NCBI GenBank assembly: GCA_023415635.1
Contig: JAEZJV010000017.1
Location: 1 to 28,251, forward strand
Length of the DNA: 28,251 nt
Direction of reading: 5' to 3'
Source: Bacillota bacterium
Lineage (GTDB): Bacteria; Bacillota; Clostridia; Lachnospirales; Lachnospiraceae
Below are positions 22,601 through 28,251 of this stretch, piece by piece (positions within the stretch are counted from its first letter, which is position 1; the number at the start of each line of letters is the position of its first letter). The translations under genes and the position numbers were made by a program. Below the pieces are notes generated by a model. The model searched no databases. It was given only the letters and a program-made list of their open reading frames with translations, and had not been told where the DNA came from.

Positions 22601-22644
22601 AAAAAGTAAGGTTCATAACGTGAGTTATGGACTTTACTTTTTTA
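22601..22644 (+). terminator. terminator of tRNA-Leu(AAG)
   Basis: aaaaagtaag...gttcataac pairs with gttatgg...actttactttttt across GTGA, with small bulges, and ends in a T-run. Confidence 0.65.
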
Positions 22645-22670
22645 CTAAAGTGGGGCTTGAACCCCTTGGT

Positions 22671-22689
22671 CAAGGTCCCCTCGACTGCA
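22671..22689 (+). repeat. second copy of the tRNA-Leu(AAG) 3' end
   Basis: caaggtcccctcgactgca matches the end of the tRNA (22580-22597) except for one extra G. Directly before it, ggggcttgaacccc (22652-22665) resembles the T-arm in reverse complement. This is likely the scar of an insertion at this tRNA. Confidence 0.65.
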
Positions 22690-22696
22690 CTGAATG

Positions 22697-22725
22697 AAAA
22701 GCCTTGATTTTCAAGGCTTTTTGTT
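22697..22725 (+). terminator. intrinsic terminator
   Basis: Perfect 11-bp stem aaaagccttga / tcaaggctttt (22697-22707 with 22711-22721), loop TTT, then TGTTG. Confidence 0.75.
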
Positions 22726-22744
22726 GTTATATAGGAACGTATAT

Positions 22745-22768
22745 GAGAGTCTGAGGACTCTCTTTTTT
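22745..22768 (+). terminator. intrinsic terminator
   Basis: gagagtc / gactctc (22745-22751 with 22756-22762), followed by six T. Second stop signal in series after the tRNA. Confidence 0.6.
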
Positions 22769-23120
22769 GGCGGATAAAACAGAGCGTTGCTAATTTGCTG
22801 CGATGTTGATTAATAATACTGTATATAAGATAAGTAAATCTTATTTTAATAGAAATAGCTGTTGCATAATAAATTTAAAATACTTCGTTTGAGTTTTGTA
22901 TGAAAGTCCTAGTTGTCACTTCATCTATTATTTATAGCAAAGGACTTTTAATGGCCTTACCTGTAGTTTTACATTACGTCAGGCTTGTTATAAACTGACG
23001 TGTAAGACATGATAAACAAAAATTCGAATAAGTACCATGTAATGGAACATAAGTGGATTATACTTGTTTTGATCTGTAAGGCTAAGGGTAATGTGTAAGT
23101 ATAGAAATAACTATTCTGAA
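22769..23120. other. gene-free AT-rich stretch
   Basis: No credible gene is seen. An inverted repeat acgtcag / ctgacgt (22976-22982 with 22995-23001) stands out and could be a protein site or a mobile-element relic. Otherwise nothing is recognised. Confidence 0.35.
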
Positions 23121-23150
23121 TTGACTTACAACATAAAATTATGATACAAT
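23121..23150 (+). promoter_or_regulatory. promoter of the regulator-methyltransferase operon
   Basis: TTGACT (23121-23126), 18 bases, TACAAT (23145-23150). Transcription would begin near 23157, at the edge of the operator. Confidence 0.75.
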
Positions 23151-23160
23151 GAACTAAAGA

Positions 23161-23200
23161 TAGTCTGATAATAGACTAATATAAGACTATAATTAGTCTA
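23161..23200 (+). promoter_or_regulatory. operator with four TAGTCT/AGACTA half-sites
   Basis: Two inverted repeats lie side by side: TAGTCT-gataat-AGACTA (23161-23178) and AGACT-ataatt-AGTCT (23184-23199). They cover the start of the transcript, so a bound protein would block it. The candidate ligand is the AbrB-like protein encoded next, as in autoregulated controller genes of restriction-modification loci. Confidence 0.65.
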
Positions 23201-23251
23201 AAAAGGTATACTAGAGCTCTATACATATCATTTATATGTGGGGGGAAAAGG

Positions 23252-23452
23252 ATGAAAGACGAAAGCAGAATTTATTTAGATACTTATATTTTACAACAAG
23301 ATATGCGAATACGATTACCCAAAGGAATAATAAAGAACTTTAATGCGAAAAGAGGAGAAACGTTATTTGACATTTATATGAACTCTGAAGCTACTCAAAT
23401 TATACTTGAAATATCGGACAAAAAAAAGGAGAAGAGTATTAATGATAAATAA
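23252..23452 (+). CDS. AbrB/MazE-like small DNA-binding regulator
   Basis: A 66-aa protein whose residues 18-55 (MRIRLPKGIIKNFNAKRGE, then a TQIILEI strand) fit the swapped-hairpin AbrB/SpoVT fold, in which a dimer binds DNA. The ATG follows GGGGG and AAAAGG. Its stop overlaps the next start by 11 bp, so translation of the methyltransferase is coupled to it. Directly upstream lie four inverted half-sites, the natural place for autoregulation. In restriction-modification loci such small controllers time the appearance of methylase and nuclease. The fold assignment is moderate because the family is short and divergent; a MazE-like antitoxin role is an alternative. Confidence 0.65.
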   Translation: MKDESRIYLDTYILQQDMRIRLPKGIIKNFNAKRGETLFDIYMNSEATQIILEISDKKKEKSINDK

Positions 23453-24536
23453 TAGATCAATAATCAATTTTGAGGAAATACTCAACGTTAATAATCCAAA
23501 TTCAATGCATGGTATTTATCCGTATAGAGGAAAGATTTCGGCGTTGGAGGCTACGAAAATTATATCACAGTTGCCCAAGGATGGAACAATATTAGATCCC
23601 TTCTGCGGATCAGGTACTATTATTTATGAGGCACAAAAGCATGGTTTAAATGCAATTGGTATAGATAATAATCCTCTTGCTGTTGATTTATCAAAAGCGA
23701 AGACTTATCGAACAGATGACATAAAGGAGATTATTGGTAAATGTAAGGATATTATAAGTAGAGCTAAATTAACACACGAGAGAAAAAAATATAAATTAAT
23801 GCCTGAATCACCCGCGGGGTCGTTTCATATGGATACAGCAAATGAAATTATGAGTGTATATGCATATTATGATGAGATGGATGATTTTCTTAAGGGTGTT
23901 TTTTATGGAGCAATTGCATTAGCTGCAAGAGGCTGTAATGATTATATGTGGACTTCTAGCACAGTTGGAAAGAATATAGAGCCTAAAAGGTATATTAATT
24001 TTTATGATAAGTTACTAGATAAAACAAAAAAGCACTCTAAGTTCTGCAATACAAATGAATGTAAGGCGGCTCAGGTAATATTATCAGATAGTAGAAATAT
24101 ATCAAAACATATCAAGGATAGATCTATAGACTATGTATTCACAAGCCCTCCATATTTTGATGCTCTAGATTATACCGCCTACTATGGAAAGTTAATATAT
24201 GAGATCATGGAAGTGGATAGAATTGAAATAAAAAAAAGCCTTATACAAAGTGCAGATTCCTATGAAAATGATATGCGATTAGTAATGAAAGAGCTAGACA
24301 GAGTTACTAAAGATGATGCATTAATTATTTTTGTTGTTGGCGACAAAAAGGCAAAAAATGGAGTAATTAATGGCGGAGAGTTTTTTAATAATATTAAAGG
24401 AGCATCGTATATAGTTGAAAGAACTTATAGTGGTTCTTCTAGTCAGGTATTTGATACATTAAATAATACTAGTAGAAAAGAACAGATTGTTGTATGGAAT
24501 AAATGTAAGGGAGAGGTGCTACAATATGGAATCTAA
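23442..24536 (+). CDS. DNA methyltransferase 1 (TSPPY type, motif I first)
   Basis: A 364-aa SAM-dependent amino-methyltransferase. Motif I is LDPFCGSGTIIYEA (about residues 49-62), followed by AIGIDNNPLA. The catalytic motif IV is TSPPYFDALDY (about 234-244), so motif I comes first with about 180 residues in between, room for a target-recognition domain. TSPPY is commonest in N4-cytosine enzymes, but N6-adenine enzymes also carry it. I chose the ATG at 23442 because AAAGGAG lies just upstream; the upstream in-frame start at 23406 falls inside the regulator gene. It overlaps the regulator by 11 bp and the second methyltransferase by 11 bp. It probably protects host DNA from the convergent nuclease-like operon. 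Confidence 0.88.
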   Translation: MINNRSIINFEEILNVNNPNSMHGIYPYRGKISALEATKIISQLPKDGTILDPFCGSGTIIYEAQKHGLNAIGIDNNPLAVDLSKAKTYRTDDIKEIIGKCKDIISRAKLTHERKKYKLMPESPAGSFHMDTANEIMSVYAYYDEMDDFLKGVFYGAIALAARGCNDYMWTSSTVGKNIEPKRYINFYDKLLDKTKKHSKFCNTNECKAAQVILSDSRNISKHIKDRSIDYVFTSPPYFDALDYTAYYGKLIYEIMEVDRIEIKKSLIQSADSYENDMRLVMKELDRVTKDDALIIFVVGDKKAKNGVINGGEFFNNIKGASYIVERTYSGSSSQVFDTLNNTSRKEQIVVWNKCKGEVLQYGI

Positions 24537-25353
24537 TGTTAAGGCTCAAATACATTTAGGTGATAGTAGAAATATGAAGGAAGTAAAAGACAGTAGCGTT
24601 CATCTGATTATTACTAGCCCTCCATATGGTTACTTAAAAGATTATGAAAATGAAGATCAAATAGGATTAAACCAATCATATAAAGATTATATTGACCATC
24701 TAAATGAGGTCTGGAAAGAATGTGTAAGGGTATTAACACCTGATGGTAAACTGTGCATAAACATAATGCCTTTGTTTGAATCAGGAGATGCAACGCCTTT
24801 TAACAGAAGAATAACACACACCGTAATTACTGATATTGAAAATTATATGAATTCTACCGGTGAAATGTTTATGCTTTCTCTGTTTATTTGGGATAAAAGA
24901 AAGGTAGCAAGATTTAGTTCGTTTGGAAGCTATCCATATCCAACAAATATTTTTTCTACATACCCATATGAGTGGATTATAGTGTTTTGTAAAAAAGGAA
25001 AGCGACTACCTGTAAGCGAAGAAATAAAGGAAAAATCAAAGTTGACTCAACAGGAATGGGCTGATTGGGCTATTAATTCATTTTGGGAAATGCAACCTGC
25101 GAAAGCAAAGAGTGAAGGTCATCCGGCCCCATTTCCAAAGGAGCTTCCATATAGATTGATAAAGCTTTATAGTTTTTATGGGGATACTGTCCTAGATCCT
25201 TTTATGGGAACAGGTACTACTGCGCAAGTAGCACTAGAGTTAGGTAGAAATGCAATTGGATATGAAATTAATCCGGAATATAAAATACTAATTGATAGAA
25301 AAATTGAATCTGCTTTATATGGGCAACTATCTATAGAGGATATTAATAAGTAA
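24526..25353 (+). CDS. DNA methyltransferase 2 (beta-type motif order)
   Basis: A 275-aa amino-methyltransferase with motif IV near the N-terminus (ITSPPYGYLKDYENEDQIG, about 28-46) and motif I near the C-terminus (LDPFMGTGTTAQVALELG, about 223-240, then AIGYEINPEY). This IV-then-I order marks the beta class. A middle segment with PYPTNIFSTYPYEWIIVFCKKG and HPAPFPKELPYRLI is typical of the N4/N6 family. The ATG at 24526 follows GAGAGGTG and overlaps the previous stop by 11 bp. Having two methyltransferases of different build suggests an asymmetric target, each enzyme modifying one strand. A strong terminator follows, separating it from the facing operon. Confidence 0.9.
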   Translation: MESNVKAQIHLGDSRNMKEVKDSSVHLIITSPPYGYLKDYENEDQIGLNQSYKDYIDHLNEVWKECVRVLTPDGKLCINIMPLFESGDATPFNRRITHTVITDIENYMNSTGEMFMLSLFIWDKRKVARFSSFGSYPYPTNIFSTYPYEWIIVFCKKGKRLPVSEEIKEKSKLTQQEWADWAINSFWEMQPAKAKSEGHPAPFPKELPYRLIKLYSFYGDTVLDPFMGTGTTAQVALELGRNAIGYEINPEYKILIDRKIESALYGQLSIEDINK

Positions 25354-25360
25354 TTATATA

Positions 25361-25394
25361 AAAGCATAGACCATTATAAGTCTATGCTTTTTAT
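25361..25394. terminator. bidirectional terminator between facing operons
   Basis: An 11-bp stem aaagcatagac / gtctatgcttt (25361-25371 with 25380-25390) with T-runs on both strands. The stop codon of the leftward gene lies in the loop (25374-25376). Confidence 0.8.
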
Positions 25395-26264
25395 TGTCAC
25401 CCGACCATTTTCATAACATACCTTGCCTGCAGATAATAAACCAATACAATTAGGATCACTAAAAACACATTGTAAGAAATCATCTGAGTAAAAAGAGGGA
25501 TCATTAATGTGCATACAAGCTAATCCCCAAATGGCAGCAGCAGAAATAAAAGGTATTTTATATTTTATAATTAATTGATAGAAATGTGAGCTTCTGCCTC
25601 CAATAGTACTTGTACATTGAGGATGTGTTTCTGGTAATAAGTCTGTTTCCTTTCCGCCAAAGGCAATTGCTAATAAATATTGATCTTTTGATAAAGACTT
25701 TTCAATACATGGAGCATATTTTGAATGTTGTTCAACAAAGCGTTCATCTTTCATCGCATCTTCTAAGGTGGTCTTAGTCTCAATCATTAAAGAAAATGAA
25801 TTATTATATGTACCTACGTCAATACGGCCATTCCTCTTAAATAAAGGATTATCTGCAGGTATTTCCATGCTTACATTGCATGGGGGCTTACAGGTATTTG
25901 AGAAAAGCGCAGCGACCCAAAGTTGAATATTATTCCTCTCATCTGTACTAGTAAATTGTTCTAGGTTTCCTAATTTGTTACCTAAAAGTAGAATAGCATT
26001 TGGAAGAGTTGCTAAAGAGCCATTAAAGAAAGTATAAAGTGATATACCTTTATTGCTATAGATTTGAGAATACATATCAGAAATTTGACCAAAAGCGCAG
26101 AAATTACAATAAAAGCATTTATTGTTAAAGGAAAAGTCAGAGTTCTGATATGATAGTCCTTTACAATTACCATAAGGCAAACTATACTGGATTATACTAC
26201 CTTTCTTATTGTGATGGTTAATAAAACTTGAAACATCTTTGTATTTATAGTATTCGTATATCAT
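25374..26264 (-). CDS. Fe-S-cluster protein with PD-(D/E)XK nuclease motif
   Basis: A 296-aa protein that I read as a restriction-nuclease subunit. Residues 148-164 (RIDVGTYNNS, then FSLMIETK) give D149 and E162-x-K164, the core of PD-(D/E)XK nucleases, with a helix (TTLEDAMKDERFVEQHSKY) following. Near the N-terminus four cysteines, C34 then C50-x2-C53-x2-C56 (NNKCFYCNFCA), are placed like the ligands of one [4Fe-4S] cluster. The neighbouring 211-aa protein has a strikingly similar NNKCxxCNxCA. The ATG overlaps the stop of the upstream gene (ATGA), so the two are translationally coupled. It lies opposite two DNA methyltransferases, fitting a restriction role. Family not recognised; nuclease and cluster are inferred from motifs. 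Confidence 0.7.
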   Translation of the reverse strand: MIYEYYKYKDVSSFINHHNKKGSIIQYSLPYGNCKGLSYQNSDFSFNNKCFYCNFCAFGQISDMYSQIYSNKGISLYTFFNGSLATLPNAILLLGNKLGNLEQFTSTDERNNIQLWVAALFSNTCKPPCNVSMEIPADNPLFKRNGRIDVGTYNNSFSLMIETKTTLEDAMKDERFVEQHSKYAPCIEKSLSKDQYLLAIAFGGKETDLLPETHPQCTSTIGGRSSHFYQLIIKYKIPFISAAAIWGLACMHINDPSFYSDDFLQCVFSDPNCIGLLSAGKVCYENGRVTIKSIDL

Positions 26265-27418
26265 ATTATCTCCTCGTATATTTTTTTTGCAAGGCTAATT
26301 ATGTGCTCAGGAGCCTCCATATTTAATACGGATTGATTAACGTTAGTTAATGGTAAAAGATCTAAAGTATCCTCGTCATATTTAAAAGGAATGCCTACAA
26401 TTTTTGCAATATCTGATTCTGACTGCATTATTTCTAATGCATTGCTATCTGGAAGGAAAAAATATTCGGAATATTCCACCATTTTAGAGACGAGCTTGTA
26501 TAAATTAACCACTTTATTATTAGCACTTGCATAATTTAAGACAGTAACAAAAACATATCTTCTGTTTAATATCAAGTAATTATACTTAATGGTTTTATTC
26601 CTTAAATCTTCGATGCCGCGATCCCTTAAAGATCCCACGTTTTTATTTAGGTGCAGATATGATAATGGATTATTAACATATATTTTCTTTTGTAATACAT
26701 TTTTACCGTATTCTGTTATCTTGAATAATCTTGTGATTAAACGTTTATTATTAATAAATGATCTATAGTAAATATGAGGAAGATCATTTGATTCATTTGC
26801 ATTGTTATATGGTTGGAGGATACCGGCAGCAACGCACCAATTAACAATTTTTGATACAGTTCGTGTATTTGCATCTCTAGTTGTTCCAGTTGATAACTTA
26901 ATTGGGTCATTAGTATCTGGATAACCAAGATAAATTTTTGATGCATCGAAGGGAGAAGCCAATTGCATAGCTGTAAATACTAATCCAATAGTTAAACCAT
27001 AAGATAAAACACCGTCTCTAAAGTGTTCATGCCATTTATCTGATTTGAACTGTGAATTTACCCAGGATACTCCTTCTTCAGTTATAGTGAATTTATTATT
27101 TTGGTTCTGTAATATAAAACCAAGTGCTTCGAGAGAGCGAGCAATATCACTAATAGCTTTGGATTTTGTTGTATCTGAAAATATTGATTGCGTTGCATCA
27201 CAAAAGGACTTATTTAAGGGATTGTCAAGATAGGGACAGTACTTAGTATTTAACCTATTAACCAGCAGCTGGCAATGATTATGAGAATTATTGATAGCTG
27301 GATCATATTTTAATCCATTCATAGGAAAAGGTTTAGTACCATAATTTGCATAAGCAGCTTTTAATATATAAAACATGCATTCTGGCCTACTATAATTCCG
27401 ATTTAATAATAATGCCAT
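26261..27418 (-). CDS. probable DNA-recognition subunit (winged-helix-like)
   Basis: A 385-aa protein without an obvious catalytic motif. Residues about 90-125 (KAISDIARSLEALGFI, then NKFTITEEGVSWVN) look like a winged helix with its beta wing, and a second similar unit may lie at about 190-260 (VSKIVNWCVAAGILQPY, ITEYGKNVLQK). Tandem winged helices are common in sequence-recognising parts of restriction enzymes. Several cysteines occur near the N-terminus (C14, then KYC, SFC) but not in a cluster pattern. It starts 2 bp after the stop of the upstream Fe-S gene and overlaps the downstream nuclease-like gene by 4 bp, so the three are made together, probably as a complex. Function is inferred from context. 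Confidence 0.6.
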   Translation of the reverse strand: MALLLNRNYSRPECMFYILKAAYANYGTKPFPMNGLKYDPAINNSHNHCQLLVNRLNTKYCPYLDNPLNKSFCDATQSIFSDTTKSKAISDIARSLEALGFILQNQNNKFTITEEGVSWVNSQFKSDKWHEHFRDGVLSYGLTIGLVFTAMQLASPFDASKIYLGYPDTNDPIKLSTGTTRDANTRTVSKIVNWCVAAGILQPYNNANESNDLPHIYYRSFINNKRLITRLFKITEYGKNVLQKKIYVNNPLSYLHLNKNVGSLRDRGIEDLRNKTIKYNYLILNRRYVFVTVLNYASANNKVVNLYKLVSKMVEYSEYFFLPDSNALEIMQSESDIAKIVGIPFKYDEDTLDLLPLTNVNQSVLNMEAPEHIISLAKKIYEEII

Positions 27419-27420
27419 AT

Positions 27421-28056
27421 CTATATACCTCCTTTTGTATAATAGAGTAATAATCTGTTTAATGTAGAATGGAACTCTGGAAGTAACACTGATTTATCAA
27501 TTTCTGAATTACTCAGAATTTCGACTGAAAACTTTATATTGGGATATAGGTTGCTATAATATTCTGCGGTATCGTAATATGATCTTAAATAATAATTCAA
27601 TTTGCTATGAGAACCTGATACTTTATATAAAGTTACATTGTTGCCTTTACGCATTACCATATCAATTCTTTTAGAACGTGCATAGCCTTTAGCTGTAACC
27701 TCTGAATAATACTGAGCATCTTTATCTAAAAGGTTTAAGTATAGTTGTAAATGGGGTAATGAGCTAATTAATTTTAGTGAATTATAATATACACTTAAGC
27801 GTGTTAAAGCACTCTTATTATTAGAATTCTCGCATAAGAGAGCACACATATTACAATCGATGCATTTATTGTTGATTACAACTGTATCACCATCATATTC
27901 CATGGCATCAACGGGACACACAAGAAGATCCATATTCTTTTCTATAGTAATTCCAAGGCATATGTCTTCTAAAGTCGCTGATGATGAATATTTTGAAACT
28001 AAGCAAGGAGGATAGCTCCCATCCGATTTATTTCCTATACATTGTAATTCTATCAT
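27421..28056 (-). CDS. ferredoxin-like [4Fe-4S] protein with nuclease-like C-terminal half
   Basis: A 211-aa protein. Residues 47-75 read like the second half of a clostridial ferredoxin: CPVDAMEYDGD, a VVINNK strand, then CIDCNMCALLC. C47, C65, C68 and C71 match the ligand spacing of one [4Fe-4S] cluster within one residue; C75 is extra. The first ferredoxin CxxCxxC is missing. The C-terminal half (KRIDMVMRKGNNVTLYKVS, about 129-147) resembles the core strands of a PD-(D/E)XK fold, but the usual acidic residue before x-K is not present, so it may be inactive or structural. GAGAGGT precedes the ATG. It heads the leftward operon facing the two methyltransferases. A plain electron-transfer protein is an alternative. 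Confidence 0.65.
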   Translation of the reverse strand: MIELQCIGNKSDGSYPPCLVSKYSSSATLEDICLGITIEKNMDLLVCPVDAMEYDGDTVVINNKCIDCNMCALLCENSNNKSALTRLSVYYNSLKLISSLPHLQLYLNLLDKDAQYYSEVTAKGYARSKRIDMVMRKGNNVTLYKVSGSHSKLNYYLRSYYDTAEYYSNLYPNIKFSVEILSNSEIDKSVLLPEFHSTLNRLLLYYTKGGI

Positions 28057-28089
28057 TACTTACCTCTCAAATAAGACTTTTATTACCAA

Positions 28090-28118
28090 ATAGTAACATA
28101 TTAATTTTGAATTATCAA
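28090..28118 (-). promoter_or_regulatory. possible promoter of the Fe-S operon
   Basis: On the minus strand TTGATA (28113-28118), 17 bases, TACTAT (28090-28095). It overlaps the end of the partial gene to the right, so it would be an internal promoter. Confidence 0.5.
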
Positions 28119-28251
28119 TACAAATGTCCCATGATTAGTCTGAATTTTGTATGGGGACAGTCAGGTGGATTCTCAACTAATTCCTTGTCACATAAAGCAT
28201 TCAAATAAGCATTGATTTTAGTTTCAATCCCTAATAGATAATTGTTAAGTT
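28115..28251 (-). CDS. C-terminus of a gene running off the right edge
   Basis: The minus strand is open from the window edge to a TGA at 28115-28117. It reads LNNYLLGIETKINAYLNAL, then CDKELVENPPDCPHTKF, ending RLIMGHLY. Composition and helix pattern look like a real protein end. It lies 58 bp upstream of the ferredoxin-like gene in the same direction, so it is probably a further gene of the restriction-like operon. Too short to identify; about 45 codons are visible. Confidence 0.45.
   Translation of the reverse strand, partial: LNNYLLGIETKINAYLNALCDKELVENPPDCPHTKFRLIMGHLY

Noticed and set aside
22651..22689. A fourth tRNA gene
   Set aside because: Only T-arm-like and acceptor-tail pieces are present; no D-arm or anticodon arm.

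Overview
The window looks like chromosomal DNA of a low-GC Gram-positive anaerobe of the class Clostridia, most likely Lachnospiraceae-like. Support comes from strong GGAGG-type ribosome binding sites, TTGACA/TATAAT promoters, a tRNA-Leu with an AAG anticodon, a small CxCP-type cysteine-rich protein and a YhfW-like FAD/Rieske protein. The genus cannot be fixed from the sequence alone. It is a defence-rich accessory region: two unrelated DNA-modification systems lie on either side of a short stretch carrying three tRNA genes.

Left edge (1-1440): an ISL3-family transposase and its flanking hairpins. Positions 1444-19770 form an 18.3-kb integrative element. It is bounded by a 21-bp direct repeat of the 3' end of tRNA-Leu(CAG), one copy at 1444-1464 and one inside the intact tRNA gene at 19750-19770. 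A tyrosine integrase (18268-19671) sits next to the tRNA, and a 12-bp repeat lies inside each end. The left third carries a PemK/MazF-like toxin without a visible antitoxin gene, a promoter-hairpin array-terminator unit that looks like an unannotated RNA (about 2559-2826), a seven-copy 13-bp iteron-like array (2911-3022), and several small or frameshifted genes. No conjugation module is recognisable.

The core of the element is a defence cassette. An SMC/ABC-type ATPase (5141-7339) stands alone. It is followed by a tight operon: DUF499 ATPase (7735-10869), DUF3780 protein (10887-11456), DUF1156 Zn-ribbon DNA methylase (11471-14425) and a PLD-SNF2 helicase (14444-17191). This gene set belongs to the DISARM-related group of anti-phage systems. 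The ATPase gene and the operon share an identical 20-bp promoter segment, so they are probably expressed together. An unrecognised 266-aa gene follows.

Right of the element: tRNA-Leu(CAG), a cysteine-rich small protein, tRNA-Asn(GTT), a visibly GC-richer FAD/Rieske oxidoreductase gene that looks like host backbone, and tRNA-Leu(AAG) with a duplicated 3' end 74 bp downstream.

Right edge (23121-28251): an unusual restriction-modification-like locus. A promoter with four TAGTCT/AGACTA half-sites drives an AbrB-like regulator and two overlapping DNA methyltransferase genes of opposite motif order. Facing them is an operon of at least three genes. Two of its products combine ferredoxin-type cysteine clusters with nuclease-like motifs, and the third has a winged-helix look. 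An iron-sulphur, multi-subunit restriction module is the strongest candidate for an undescribed system here.
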